This document shows positions 8,219 through 17,320 of a DNA stretch of 64,000 nt, in pieces. The stretch is from Kitasatospora gansuensis (lineage in GTDB: Bacteria > Actinomycetota > Actinomycetes > Streptomycetales > Streptomycetaceae). The stretch's first letter is position 1. Each line of letters begins with the position of its first letter. Location: the NCBI RefSeq assembly GCF_014203705.1, contig NZ_JACHJR010000002.1:1-64000 (forward strand), read 5' to 3'. The notes under the pieces were generated by a model. The model saw nothing but the letters and a program-made list of their open reading frames with translations, did no database searches and had not been told where the DNA came from. The position numbers and the translations under genes are program-made.

Positions 8219-8950
8219 CTACGGCGTGACGAAGCGCAGGCCCGGGAGGCCGCGGCGGCGGATCATCAGTTCGGCGACGACGATGTTGGGCAGCCAGCAC
8301 AGGAACGGGACCGCGGCGTAGGCCTGGGCGACCATGTGGTCCACGTCGCCCCCGGCGGCCCGCCCCGCCAGCACCTGGAGCAGGATCAGCACGCCGAACC
8401 AGAGCCGCAGGGTCGGCGCCGCGAAGGTCAGGGCGAAGCTGCGGATCATCCAGGCTTGGTGCGCGGCGAAGTCGCCCTGGCGGGCGGCCCGGTAGCCGCG
8501 GTAGGTGGTCCACCCCCAGAGCACGGCGAGGCTGCCGAAGCCGAAGAACCCGGCGAACGCCACGGAGTTGAAGAACGACATCACCAGCGCCGCCACCGAG
8601 CCCAGCCCGACGGCGGCCACGTAGGCGCGCCCGATCCAGCGGTGCACGCGGGGCAGGCGGCGCCGGATCGCGCGGACGAACTGGAACGGGCCCACGGCCA
8701 GGGCCGCCCCGGCGGTGACGATGTGGACGTAGAAGGCCACCTGGACCGCGAGGGGCCGCTGCGCGTAGGTCGGCGCGAGGCCGACCCGGCCGGCGGCGAG
8801 GTCCTGCAGGCTGCCGGCCGCGTACTGGCCGACGGAGTAGCCGGTGATCGCCACCGACAGCAGCAGCATCACGGTCCAGCCGGAACGGGAGCCGCGCCGG
8901 GGCCGGCCGGTGGCCGTGGGCGGGCGGGAGGTCACTACGGGTGCGGACAT
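8219..8950 (-). CDS. DUF2306 membrane protein
   Basis: A 243-residue protein with about seven hydrophobic spans, starting WTVMLLLSVAITGYSVGQY. Conserved DUF2306 features are the HIVTAGAALAVGPFQF segment, HRWIGRAYV and HQAWMIRSFALTFAAPTLR, with histidines placed as in heme-binding membrane families. The family is common and its function unproven. It precedes the TetR gene at 7484-8146 and is probably co-transcribed with it from a promoter around 9000-9020. Confidence 0.8.
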   Translation of the reverse strand: MSAPVVTSRPPTATGRPRRGSRSGWTVMLLLSVAITGYSVGQYAAGSLQDLAAGRVGLAPTYAQRPLAVQVAFYVHIVTAGAALAVGPFQFVRAIRRRLPRVHRWIGRAYVAAVGLGSVAALVMSFFNSVAFAGFFGFGSLAVLWGWTTYRGYRAARQGDFAAHQAWMIRSFALTFAAPTLRLWFGVLILLQVLAGRAAGGDVDHMVAQAYAAVPFLCWLPNIVVAELMIRRRGLPGLRFVTP

Positions 8951-9009
8951 GGCGAAGGGGCCCTCTTTCGGGGCGAGGCGAAGCGCGGGAGGGGCGGCAC
9001 CAGCTCAAT

Positions 9010-9017
9010 CTGTACAG
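9010..9017. promoter_or_regulatory. Palindrome CTGTACAG upstream of DUF2306-TetR
   Basis: The AT-rich stretch 9007-9030, unusual for this DNA, contains the perfect 8-base palindrome CTGTACAG in the leader of the DUF2306-TetR pair. It is a candidate operator for the neighbouring TetR protein. Its small size makes this tentative. Confidence 0.35.
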
Positions 9018-9308
9018 TGTGAGTTTTAGTGCCCGTCCAGCACACGTGTCAACAGCTCCCGACAGCGGCGCAGGCCAAGGAACCCAAGGGAAGATGACGC
9101 CGGCTCAGCTCACACCCGGCCCCCGGCCCGGGCGGCCGACCGCCGTTCCCCGGGCACGGATTTCGTGTCAGCGGCGGTGAAAGGAGACACTGCGGGGGAG
9201 TGCGGTGCCGATCAGGCCGCAACGCCGACGCGGGCCCGCGCGCCCGCCGACGCACGGCGGTACCGGCCGGCGTCCCACCGCCCGTACCGCACCGAAGGAG
9301 ACCCCGCA

Positions 9309-9674
9309 GTGCCCTGGAAGTCCCACCTCACCTGGACCGGCCACACCGCCGGCAACGCCACCACCGTCCACCAGGGCCGCACCTGGCACCTGTCCAAGCA
9401 CCTCAGCCCCCCGGACGCCCAGGGCCGCTACAGCCCCTACGAACGCTGGTACCTCCACGCCGACGACGGCCACGGCCAACCCCACCCCGACCTCGCCAGC
9501 GCCTCACTCGGCCGCAACCGCGTCAACGCCCAACGCCTGGCCGAACTGACCATCACCGGCTGGGAGAACAGCCACCAGCTGCGCCCCGGCGACGGCGTCC
9601 AGCTGTGGCGGCGCACCGACGGCGACGGCACCCTGGTCCCGCTGGACGAACTCCTCGCCGGACGGCACCGCTGA
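9309..9674 (+). CDS. Hypothetical protein, 121 aa
   Basis: I do not recognise this protein. It starts at GTG (VPWKSHLTWTGHTAGNATTV) 10 nt after AAGGAG. It is soluble, aromatic and charged, with WHLSKHLSPPDAQGRYSPYERWYLHADD in the middle and GDGVQLWRRTDGDG near the end, suggesting a small beta-rich fold. No membrane span and no signal peptide. The good ribosome site and normal codon use support a real gene. Confidence 0.6.
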   Translation: MPWKSHLTWTGHTAGNATTVHQGRTWHLSKHLSPPDAQGRYSPYERWYLHADDGHGQPHPDLASASLGRNRVNAQRLAELTITGWENSHQLRPGDGVQLWRRTDGDGTLVPLDELLAGRHR

Positions 9675-9787
9675 CGCCGACCGCGGCCTCCGGGCCCCGC
9701 GCCGAGGCCTGACGGGCAGCGTCGGGTTTTCCGTCTGCGGGACAGGCCCGACCGGCTCCGACGGAGATGCCCCGGCGGTGCGCCGGA

Positions 9788-9982
9788 TCAGGAGAGCGGC
9801 GGCCAGGGCCCGGCGAGCAGACGGGCGGCCTCGGCGACGATCCTCGTGGCGATGACCTCCTCCGGGTCGGCGAAGGCGGGGCTCCAGTTCCCGTACTCGG
9901 CGCCGTCGCTGACGATCGACTGCAGCGCGTCGGGACAGCCGAGCCGCGACCACGCCTCGACAGGGGGAAACCGGAGGGCCAC
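9788..9982 (-). CDS. Short hypothetical protein or C-terminal fragment
   Basis: A 64-codon frame beginning at GTG (VALRFPPVEAWSRLGCPDAL) and containing EYGNWSPAFADPEEVIATRI. The composition is protein-like, and the frame stays open upstream (RGRSTAQ) without a clear start. It may be the tail of a lost larger gene. The flank 9983-10168 holds nothing I can name. Confidence 0.35.
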   Translation of the reverse strand: MALRFPPVEAWSRLGCPDALQSIVSDGAEYGNWSPAFADPEEVIATRIVAEAARLLAGPWPPLS

Positions 9983-10168
9983 CTGCGCCGTCGAACGGCC
10001 CCGCTGAGCCGGCCCCGGACCGGTCCGATGCCCGTCACGGGCCGGTGCCGCCCACCGTTCCGCTGCTCCGGTCCGGCTCTGCCACCCGGCTGTCCTGCCC
10101 GGCCGTCCGGCACGCGGTGCCCGGGCTCGCCCGGGCTGCCCCGGCCCTCCTGGCGTACTGCGCGGGGG

Positions 10169-10300
10169 TCAGGGCCATGGCAGCCGGCTGGACTGCCGGT
10201 AGTTGTCGGCGTCCGGGGAGTACGGCCCGCCCTTCGGCTTGCGGAACAGCCGGGCGAAAGCGACCAGCTTCGCCCCCAGTCGTCCAACCGGACTCCTCAT
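10169..10300 (-). CDS. Small basic protein, 43 aa
   Basis: A short frame with ATG after GGGGAGGAC (7 nt spacing) reads MRSPVGRLGAKLVAFARLF, then KPKGGPYSPDADNYRQSSRL. The amphipathic, basic N-terminus and the clean ribosome site support a real peptide. I know no family for it. Confidence 0.4.
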   Translation of the reverse strand: MRSPVGRLGAKLVAFARLFRKPKGGPYSPDADNYRQSSRLPWP

Positions 10301-10387
10301 ACCGCTGTCCTCCCCGTACGGTGCCGCCCGATGGCACAGCCCTCCCCGCAGGCTAGGCCCAGCCGGGCTTCAAGGAGCCTGTGTTGA

Positions 10388-10610
10388 GCGAGACTTGAGG
10401 ACGAACAGCGCATTGCCGTCACCTGGGCGGGCGTCGCGGTGCCGTTCGTACTGCCGGTCAGCGCACTCAGCTGGGCCGCGGTCGGGCCGGACCGGCCCGA
10501 GGGCCGGCGCGACCGGCTCTGGTTCGACCTGCGCGTGGACGCCAACTGGGCTGAGGAGCAACTGAGTTCGCGCATCCACCAGGTCGGCGAGGCCGGAGCG
10601 CGACGACCGG
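10388..10610 (+). pseudogene. Coding-like scrap without start
   Basis: After a TGA at 10385 the frame reads EDEQRIAVTWAGVAVPFVLPV and then LWFDLRVDANWAEEQLSSRI, which looks like protein, but there is no start before a GTG at 10439 and no natural end before the next gene. Probably a gene remnant of unknown family. Confidence 0.25.
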
Positions 10611-10790
10611 CCCACCGGAGCGCTCCGGCCGGGCAGCGTGCGGCGGGGCTCGGGCAGAGCGGTTCCGACCGCGGCCGGGACCAAGGCTGCGGCCTCCTCC
10701 CCGAGGAGGAGAGCGCGGCGACCGATCGGCCGAAACCCCGGACCGGAAGGCCGATCCGGCGGCCGGCGGCCGTCCGCCAGGCTTCGAGAC

Positions 10791-11771
10791 ATGACAGACC
10801 ACCACCGCACCCAGTCAAACTCCAGCCCCCACCGGCATTCTGACGCTCCGTCGGCACATTCCCCGGGCGGCCCCGGACGCCGCGCCGTACTCGCCGGCGC
10901 GGCCGGCCTGCTCGGCGCGGCAGGACTGGCCGCCGCACCCACCGCCGCCGCGTCCGGGGCACGTACCGTGCCGCGAGGACGTTTCGCGGGGAAGGTGGTG
11001 GCCATCACCGGGGCCACCTCGGGGATCGGCCGCGCCACCGCGCTGGCCTTCGCCGCCCAGGGCGCCGCGGTCGGCTTCTGCGGGCGGCGGGCCGAGCTCG
11101 GGGCCCAGGTGGAGCGCGAGATCCGCCGGGCGGGCGGCACCGCCCGCTACGTCCGGGCGGACGTCCGGGTCGAGAAGGACGTGGAGAACTTCGTCCGGCA
11201 GACCGTCGACTCGTTCGGCGGCCTGGACATCGCCTTCAACAACGCGGGCATCAGCCGCACCGCCCGGCTGCACGAACTGGGCACCGACACCTTCGACGAC
11301 GTGATGGCGACCAACGCGCGGGGCGTGTTCCTGTCGATGAAGTACCAGATCCCCCACCTGCTGGCGCGCGGTGGCGGGGTGGTGATCGTGACCTCGTCCT
11401 CCGCCGTCGAGGTGGCCCGGCCGCAGGGCGCGGCGTACTCGGCGGGCAAGCGCGCGGTCCAGGGCCTGGTGCAGGCCGCCGCGCTCGACTACGGCCGCGA
11501 CGGCATCCGGGTCAACGCGATCATGCCGGGCACCACGGACACCGCGCTGGTACGGCCGCCGGGGATGGACGACGCGACCTGGACCGCCGCGAGGGCGTGG
11601 CTGGGCGAGCAGAACGTCGACGGGCTGCACCGCATCGCCTCACCCGAGGACATCGCCCAGGCGGTCCTGGGCCTGGCGGCGGACGACTTCGCCTACATGA
11701 CCGGAGCCGGCGTCTTCGTCGACGGCGGCGCCAGCGCCGGCCGCCGCCTGCTTGTCCCGCCCCGGCCCTGA
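10791..11771 (+). CDS. Tat-exported short-chain dehydrogenase/reductase
   Basis: A 326-residue SDR family oxidoreductase. Residues 1-60 form an unusual twin-arginine leader (GRRAVLAGAAGLLGAAGLAAAP), so the enzyme may act outside the cytoplasm or the leader may be a relic. The Rossmann motif is TGATSGIG, followed by NNAG, the catalytic Ser in TSSSA and the YxxxK pair in AAYSAGKRA; C-terminal DGIRVNAIMPG and VFVDGGAS complete a classical SDR. NAD(P) preference and substrate are not evident. The ATG has a weak ribosome site (GAGAC). Confidence 0.85.
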   Translation: MTDHHRTQSNSSPHRHSDAPSAHSPGGPGRRAVLAGAAGLLGAAGLAAAPTAAASGARTVPRGRFAGKVVAITGATSGIGRATALAFAAQGAAVGFCGRRAELGAQVEREIRRAGGTARYVRADVRVEKDVENFVRQTVDSFGGLDIAFNNAGISRTARLHELGTDTFDDVMATNARGVFLSMKYQIPHLLARGGGVVIVTSSSAVEVARPQGAAYSAGKRAVQGLVQAAALDYGRDGIRVNAIMPGTTDTALVRPPGMDDATWTAARAWLGEQNVDGLHRIASPEDIAQAVLGLAADDFAYMTGAGVFVDGGASAGRRLLVPPRP

Positions 11772-11804
11772 CCGGAGAACACCCGGGCCGGCCGGGGGCC
11801 TTGA

Positions 11805-11942
11805 CTACCTGGTGGCCCGGGGGTCGCGCGCGCCCAGACGGTACCTGCTGACGAGCCGTCCGAGGAAGGCGGCGTTGACGAGGGCGGCCGACACGGTGGC
11901 GGTGAGGAAGAGGACGGGGTGGCCGGGCCTGAGTAGAACTGC
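11805..11942 (-). pseudogene. C-terminal tail of a lost membrane protein
   Basis: Between a TGA at about 11940 and a TAG at 11805 the minus strand reads LLRPGHPVLFLTATVSAALV then NAAFLGRLVSRYRLGARDP. This is a hydrophobic span with a basic cytoplasmic end, typical of the tail of a membrane protein, but no start is present. Likely a 3' gene remnant. Confidence 0.4.
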
Positions 11943-12153
11943 TCATTCCGTCCTGCGCATGTCCCGGTGTCGCCGCCGGGCCCTGGCCGCTGCCGGGGCG
12001 GGCCCGGCGAACTGACGGACTCGTCCGACGATGCCGTCGGCACCCGGGCCGCCGGGAGCCCGCGGCCGGGGCGCCGGCAGGGGCCGTGAGCCGGAATAGT
12101 TCGGCGGAACCACGTTGTTGATCGGGCAACCAGCGATTGACGAGGGGTCAGCC

Positions 12154-13290
12154 ATGTCTGTGAACGGGACGGTCGCCGAGGGGTTCGAGGGCGTCCGGGA
12201 GGAGTTCGAGGCCTTCCTCGCCGAGGAGCCGGCCGAGCCGGGCGCGCAGCTCGCCGCGTACCTGGACGGGCGGCTGGTGGTCGACCTGTGGTCCCAGGGC
12301 GTCGAACGGGAGAGCCTGACCGGCGTCTACTCGGTGACCAAGGGCGCCGCACACCTGCTGGTCGCCCTGCTGGTGCAGGACGGCGTGCTCGAACTGGACC
12401 GCGAAGTGGCCTCGTACTGGCCGGAGTTCGCCGCCGAGGGCAAGGGCCGGCTGACCCTGCGCGAGCTGCTGGCGCACCGGGCCGGGGCGATCTCGGTGGA
12501 GGGCGGGTTCACGGCGCAGGAACTGGCGGACGACCGGCTGGTCGCCGGGCGGCTGGCCGCGCACAAGCCCTACTGGGAGCCCGGCACCGCGCACGGCTAC
12601 CACGCCACCGTGATCGGCGCGCTGACCGGCGAGGTGGTGCTGCGGGCCACCGGGCGCACCCTGCAGGAGCTGTACGAGGAGCGGATCCGCGCGCCGTACG
12701 GCCTGGACCTGTTCCTCGGGCTGCCCGAGGAGTTGGAGCCGCGCTTCGTCAGCCTGCAGCGGGCCGAGCCGACACCGGATCAGCTGGCCGCCTTCGCGGC
12801 GCAGCCGCTGCCCGGCAAGGACGGCCTGTTCGCGACCTCCTTCAACCTGCGCACCGACCTGGTGGACTTCGTCAACCGGCGGGAGACCCGGGCCAAGGGC
12901 CCGGCCTCGGCCGGCGGCGTGGGCAGCGCCCGCGGTGTCGCCGGGATGTACGCGGCGGCGATCAGCGGCCTCGGCGGCCTGGGCCCGCTGCTGAAGCCGG
13001 AGACCGTCACCGAGTTCACCACCCTGCACTACCCGGGCACCGACCTGGTGACCGGCTCGGTGGACAACTTCGCGCTGGGCTTCGAGACTTCGGGCCTGCG
13101 CTACCCGTTCCTCGGCGCGAACGCCTTCGGCCACCCCGGGGTGGCCGGCGCACAGGGCTTCGCCGACCCGGCGAGCGGCGTGGCGTACGGCTACACCCGG
13201 CGGCGGTTCACCTTCCCGCCCTCCGGCGGCGCACCGGAGAACGACCAGCTGGCCGCGGCCGTGGTGGCGGCCGCCCGAACGGCGCGCTGA
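12154..13290 (+). CDS. Serine hydrolase of the beta-lactamase/esterase family VIII type
   Basis: A 378-residue class C beta-lactamase-like hydrolase. The nucleophile motif S-x-x-K is seen in YSVTKGAAHLLVA (near residue 64). The second catalytic motif lies around GTAHGYHATVIGALTGEV (Tyr with a His/Ala pair instead of the usual Y-x-N). Near the C-terminus FGHPGVAGAQGFADPASGVA stands where the third-box HxG or KTG is found. No signal peptide, which favours a cytosolic esterase over a periplasmic beta-lactamase. ATG follows GAGGGG at 6 nt. Substrate unknown. Confidence 0.88.
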   Translation: MSVNGTVAEGFEGVREEFEAFLAEEPAEPGAQLAAYLDGRLVVDLWSQGVERESLTGVYSVTKGAAHLLVALLVQDGVLELDREVASYWPEFAAEGKGRLTLRELLAHRAGAISVEGGFTAQELADDRLVAGRLAAHKPYWEPGTAHGYHATVIGALTGEVVLRATGRTLQELYEERIRAPYGLDLFLGLPEELEPRFVSLQRAEPTPDQLAAFAAQPLPGKDGLFATSFNLRTDLVDFVNRRETRAKGPASAGGVGSARGVAGMYAAAISGLGGLGPLLKPETVTEFTTLHYPGTDLVTGSVDNFALGFETSGLRYPFLGANAFGHPGVAGAQGFADPASGVAYGYTRRRFTFPPSGGAPENDQLAAAVVAAARTAR

Positions 13291-13493
13291 CGCCGGTGAG
13301 GGGCCGGGGCGGCCGGCCCCTCACCGCCCGCGCGCTCTCCGGCCGACTGCGGATCAGTATCGGACGGTCCGTCAGGATCGTTCCCAGGCCGGGCTGTTGG
13401 GTCCTGGCGCTGTGTCCGCGAAGGTTCAGCGGGGTGGGCCGGGGTCTTCCCTCTGCCGCAGATCAGCGCGATGCTGCCCGCAGGGAGGGCGAC

Positions 13494-13784
13494 ATGAGCT
13501 GGATGGGACCGAGCACCGCTCGCGAGGTGACGGTTCCCGACACCGTCGGGCTGACCGTGACCGATGCCCGCACAGTCGCGTCGGAAGCCGGCGTGGCCCT
13601 CGCCGCCGCCGATCCGGACGGCCCACCGGTCGGGGCACTGACCTGGCCCGGAGTCTGGGTGGTCACCGCCCAGACTCCCGCCCCCGGCACCAGGATGCGC
13701 CGCTGGGGATCGCTGGTGATCGAGTTCGAGAAGGTGCCCGACGGCGGGACGGGAGAGCGGGAACCGCGTCCTCCGTCGCCCTGA
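13494..13784 (+). CDS. Small PASTA-domain protein
   Basis: A 96-residue protein made almost wholly of one PASTA-like domain: VTVPDTVGLTVTDARTVASEAG, then VVTAQTPAPGTRMRRWGSLVIEF. PASTA domains bind peptidoglycan or occur in kinases and penicillin-binding proteins. Here there is no signal peptide or membrane anchor, so the domain is probably cytosolic. AGGGAGGG stands 4 nt before the ATG. Confidence 0.75.
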   Translation: MSWMGPSTAREVTVPDTVGLTVTDARTVASEAGVALAAADPDGPPVGALTWPGVWVVTAQTPAPGTRMRRWGSLVIEFEKVPDGGTGEREPRPPSP

Positions 13785-13846
13785 ACCGATCCCGGCGAAC
13801 CTTCCCGGTCACGGCACCGGCCGCCGCGCCGGTGCCGTGACCGGGG

Positions 13847-14218
13847 TCAGCGAGGGGTCAGGAGGCAGAACTCGCTGCCCTCCGGGTCGGACATGACCGT
13901 CCAGGGGACGTCGCCCTGACCCACGTCGGCGAGCGTCGCGCCGAGGTCCTTCAGGCGCGCGACCAGCTCCGTCTGACGGGCGGTCGAGGTGGTGGCCAGA
14001 TCGAGGTGCACCCGGTTCTTCACCGTCTTGGGCTCCGGGCCGGCGACGATGTCGACGCAGACGGCCACGGGGTCGGGGCAGACGAAGCCCACGGGTTCGA
14101 GGTTGGTCACGCCGGGCCCCTCGCTGTCGACACCCCAGCCGAGCGCCTGCGCCCAGAACCGGCCGAGCGCGGAGTCGTCCCGGGCCTTCATGGTGATCTG
14201 CACGAGTCGTGTCGCCAT
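13847..14218 (-). CDS. VOC-superfamily (glyoxalase-like) protein
   Basis: A 123-residue vicinal-oxygen-chelate protein. MATRLVQITMKARDDSALGRFWAQALGWG is the standard opening of the glyoxalase/dioxygenase-like (PF18029 type) proteins; VHLDLATT carries the conserved His and MSDPEGSEFCLLTPR is the typical end. Such small proteins bind a metal or a small ligand. No neighbour suggests a substrate. Confidence 0.85.
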   Translation of the reverse strand: MATRLVQITMKARDDSALGRFWAQALGWGVDSEGPGVTNLEPVGFVCPDPVAVCVDIVAGPEPKTVKNRVHLDLATTSTARQTELVARLKDLGATLADVGQGDVPWTVMSDPEGSEFCLLTPR

Positions 14219-14366
14219 GCCGCAGATCCTGGAACCGGGCCCGGCACCCAGGAGCAGACCGCCGGGACGGCCCCAGGCCGCTTGCGCCGTACGGGCCGGG
14301 ACACCGGGGACAGCCCCGGCGGGCTGCCGGTCCGTCAGCCCGGCGCCCGGGCTCCGACGGAGCGCT

Positions 14367-14780
14367 TCAGCCGGCGGACGAGTGCCCTGGGTGACGCGTC
14401 GATCCGCCGGAGAGCAGCCACCGCCAGCGCCGGCGCTCCGTGACCACAGTCGCGGCGGCCAGCAGGGTCACGGGGCCGGCCGCCCACACAGGCCAGGCCA
14501 GCCACGCGGAGGCCACGGCCGCGGCGAGCTGGAGCAGCACCAGAAGGATCGTCACCCAGCCCGGTACCGCGATGATCACCTGTGCTTTGTCACCCGGAGT
14601 GGAGAAGCACGTGGGAAGACCGACCAGGAGCACCACGGACAGTGCGGCAAGCAGCCAGGAGTGGCCGGCCAACGCCCAGGGCGTCGCCACCCACGCGACG
14701 AGTTCCACCGCGAAGCGCAGAACGGACGCGCCGCGGTCCTCCGGTCGGGCCGAAATCGATTCCCCCGCAGTATTGACCAC
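14367..14780 (-). CDS. Small membrane protein, four spans
   Basis: A 137-residue protein with four hydrophobic segments (WVATPWALAGHSWLLAALSVVLL, VIIAVPGWVTILLVLLQLAAAVA, WLAWPVWAAGPVTLLAAATVV). Similar small proteins of the YrdB type (DUF2568) share the LRFxxELxxxxAxxxWG opening, here LRFAVELVAWVATPWAL. The start is a GTG with only a weak ribosome site. Family assignment is probable; function unknown. Confidence 0.7.
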   Translation of the reverse strand: MVNTAGESISARPEDRGASVLRFAVELVAWVATPWALAGHSWLLAALSVVLLVGLPTCFSTPGDKAQVIIAVPGWVTILLVLLQLAAAVASAWLAWPVWAAGPVTLLAAATVVTERRRWRWLLSGGSTRHPGHSSAG

Positions 14781-14939
14781 CTGTGGACGGTTTCACCGTC
14801 CGCCCCCAACGGTCAAGTGGCTGAGCGCCGTTGCTCACGAAGCAGGCATCCCGTGCCCTGCGGGGCCGGCTGCCGCGCGGCCCCGACTCCTGCAGGGAAC
14901 GCAACACCGCCGAGCTCCCGGGGCGATGGTGACGCACCG

Positions 14940-15605
14940 TCAGCCGTCAGGCGGCTCCGGGGCCTGGGCGAGGGCGAGGCGGGGCAGGGCGGCGGGGTGG
15001 TGGTGGCGGAGGTAGCGGAGGTAGCGGATCAGTTCTTCCCGGGCCCAGCAGCGCAGTTCGAAGGCGTCGTCGGCGTTGCGGGCGGTCATCAGGGCCCGGA
15101 CCACGATGGTGCTGGGCGTGGTGTCGACCACCTGGAGGGCCCGGCCGACGCCGTCCCAGAGCTTGTGTTCGGCCAGCCGCCGTTCGAACTCGGCCCGCAG
15201 TTCGCCCACCGGCGTGCTGTGGTCGAGGTGGAGCAGGGCGGTGCCGGTGATGCCGGGGCCGCGGCGGGACCAGTTCTCGAAGGGCTTGGCGACGAAGTAC
15301 GAGACCGGCATGACGATCCGCCGCTGGTCCCAGGTGGCGATCGCGACGCAGGTGAGGGTGATCTCCTCGACCGTGCCCCACTCCCCGGCCACGACCACCA
15401 CGTCGTCGATCCCGACCATGTCGCTGAAGGCCGGCTGGAGGCCGGCGAAGACGTTGCCCAGGGTTCTCTGGGCCGCCACGCCGAGCACCAGGCCCGCGGC
15501 CGTGAGCCGGCGCAGGCCGCGCTGCACCACGCGGTCCACCACCAGCAGCACCACCAGGACGGCGGCAGCCGCCGCGAGCGGGCGCAGGACGGTCCAGATC
15601 TGCAC
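14940..15605 (-). CDS. MscS-family mechanosensitive channel, shortened N-terminus
   Basis: Residues from about 38 on are a clear MscS pore and beta domain: AAGLVLGVAAQRTLGNVFAGLQPAFSD, then DDVVVVAGEWGTVEEITLTCVAIATWDQRR and SYFVAKPFENWSR. The usual actinobacterial homologues carry three to four membrane spans before the AxxxGLxLGLAAQ helix; here only one (VLRPLAAAAAVLVVLLVVDRVV) precedes it, joined through RGLRRLTAAG. An internal deletion of the middle spans is likely. GTG start, GAGGAGG 11 nt upstream. At 221 residues it may not form a channel on its own. Confidence 0.8.
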   Translation of the reverse strand: MQIWTVLRPLAAAAAVLVVLLVVDRVVQRGLRRLTAAGLVLGVAAQRTLGNVFAGLQPAFSDMVGIDDVVVVAGEWGTVEEITLTCVAIATWDQRRIVMPVSYFVAKPFENWSRRGPGITGTALLHLDHSTPVGELRAEFERRLAEHKLWDGVGRALQVVDTTPSTIVVRALMTARNADDAFELRCWAREELIRYLRYLRHHHPAALPRLALAQAPEPPDG

Positions 15606-15673
15606 GGCGGGGGTTCCCTCCTCTCGGGCGGGCAGGCGGGCGCGCGCCCTGATGCGGCGTCAGGCAGCGATGC

Positions 15674-15826
15674 TCAGGCGGCGTTGCGCGGGCGGCGTCC
15701 GGAGCGCAGCAGCCGGCCGCGCTCGTCCTCGGCCGGTCCGCCCCGGACGCCGTACGGCTCGTGGGCCCGCAGCTGCCGGTTCCACTCGTGTTCGAAGGCG
15801 CCGGGCAGGCGCGAAAGGACGGTCAC
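15674..15826 (-). CDS. Small arginine-rich protein, 50 aa
   Basis: A short frame from GTG with AAGGAG 8 nt upstream. It reads VTVLSRLPGAFEHEWNRQLR followed by a charged, Arg-rich tail. The ribosome site is convincing. It lies 69 nt upstream of the MscS-like gene on the same strand and may be transcribed with it. No family recognised. Confidence 0.45.
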   Translation of the reverse strand: MTVLSRLPGAFEHEWNRQLRAHEPYGVRGGPAEDERGRLLRSGRRPRNAA

Positions 15827-16149
15827 CGGGTGCTCTCCTTCGGCTCGGTCCGACGGGTTCGACCCGGTGCGTCTGACCCCGATGGGCCGGGCGAAACCTC
15901 TCTCGCACGCGCCACCGCCCTGGGGCTTCCGCACCACCTCCGGCCACGTCCCGGGCACCGACCCGGCGGGCTTCGAGGCCGAGGCGACCAGCGGCCGCAC
16001 CGGCAAGGCCGACCGGCTCTTCGAGGAGGTCAAGGCGAGCTACCGATCCGGCCGCCCCCCCGGGAGCGGTACTGCGGCCTCGTTCCGCGGCGCCGGGCCG
16101 ACGACCCGACCGATCCCGAAAACCCCGCTGCCGCCACTAGGTTGAGCCC

Positions 16150-16965
16150 ATGTGCGTCTCGACGAACCGGGCAGAGTTCTCCGGCACCACGCTGTACACC
16201 GGGCGTCGGCGCCACCCGCAGCACGGGGTGATCCACGTCCTGGGCTACCAGAACACGGCGGTGAATCTCTCCGCCGGTGCCAACGCGATGCTGCTCCACC
16301 TGCCCGGCCGCTCCATGAGCCCCGAGAACTTCCTCTCCGCAGGCGGCTGCACCGACATCCTGTCCCGCATGGTGGACGCGGTCCGCCCGCCCGGGCAGCT
16401 TCACGAGCGGACGCGGTCGGCGAGCACCCCGCGCTCGGTCCAGGTGTTCGACCACGACATCTACACGGTGCTGCTCGCCGAGGACGCGACACAGATTCCG
16501 GCCGCGCTGGCCCAGGTGCCCGCGCGCAAACGCCCCGGCATCGACCCCGAGCTGCTGCGGTTCTACGCCGACCACTACCCCGAGCACACCATCGTGCTCT
16601 GCTGCTTCGACAACGCCGAGGCGAAGAAGGCCAGTCCGCTGCTGCTCTGGTACCGGCCCCTGGACCCGGACGTGCTCACCGCCCCGGCCCTGGACTGCCA
16701 CACGGGCGGCGTGCCGGCGACGGACACCCCCGTCGTGGCCGACCACTGGGTGGTCTTCGGCTCCGACGAAGCCCCAGCCGGCTGGGGCACGCCCGTGAAC
16801 TACCCCGCCGGCATGCCCGGGCAGCTCTACGACTTCCTCCCCGACACCGTCGTGGGCAGGCACTTCGGCTCCGAGCCGCTGCCCAACGGCGACTTCGCCC
16901 TCACGCACGAGGACCTCCTGACCGGCAGCCTCGACCGGATCCACCGGCTGCAACCGGCCCGCTGA
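16150..16965 (+). CDS. Conserved hypothetical protein, 271 aa
   Basis: I recognise no named family. The protein begins MCVSTNRAEFSGTTLYTGRR and has HVLGYQNTAVNLSAGANAMLLHLPG, a cysteine pair in LCCFDN, and a C-terminal half that describes a soluble alpha/beta domain (ALDCHTGGVPATDT, DHWVVFGSDEAP, GWGTPVNYPAGMPG). There is no signal peptide. Upstream ACTAGGTT may be a -10 element just before the ATG, so the mRNA may be leaderless. Coding statistics are strong over the full length. The gap 16966-17320 holds no gene I can support. Confidence 0.7.
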   Translation: MCVSTNRAEFSGTTLYTGRRRHPQHGVIHVLGYQNTAVNLSAGANAMLLHLPGRSMSPENFLSAGGCTDILSRMVDAVRPPGQLHERTRSASTPRSVQVFDHDIYTVLLAEDATQIPAALAQVPARKRPGIDPELLRFYADHYPEHTIVLCCFDNAEAKKASPLLLWYRPLDPDVLTAPALDCHTGGVPATDTPVVADHWVVFGSDEAPAGWGTPVNYPAGMPGQLYDFLPDTVVGRHFGSEPLPNGDFALTHEDLLTGSLDRIHRLQPAR

Positions 16966-17320
16966 ACACCCCGGGGTCGTCGTCCGGCCCCTGCCCGCCT
17001 GGTCGCGGAGCGGCACGGCCGCTGGATCCTGACCGAGCGCGCTCCCGGGCGGAGCCGCACACCTTTGGCCGTCCGCCTCGCCTACCTGGCCTCGCGTACG
17101 GCCGGACCCGGATCATCCCGGGCCTGCCCCGGCCGAGGGAGTCGACCCGAGGCTCCTCGGCCAGGTCGGCCTCGGCCGGGGGCAGGCTCGGCGCGACCCG
17201 GCCGACTTCGCCGCCCTGCGCCAGGCACGGGCGGCAGGCCGGCGTCGGTCTCCGTCAGCCGCTTGCGGCCGGCGCCGGTGGGCGACAGCGCCCGGGCCCG
17301 GGGGCCCGTCGGGCGGGTGG

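Noticed and set aside
6798..9008. 736-codon minus-strand frame
   Set aside because: Only the last 106 codons (the zinc-ribbon protein) are real. The rest is an Arg/Pro-rich shadow of the TetR and DUF2306 genes in another frame.
12154..13290. Calling this a beta-lactamase that gives resistance
   Set aside because: No signal peptide and a non-standard second motif; family VIII esterases share the S-x-x-K motif.
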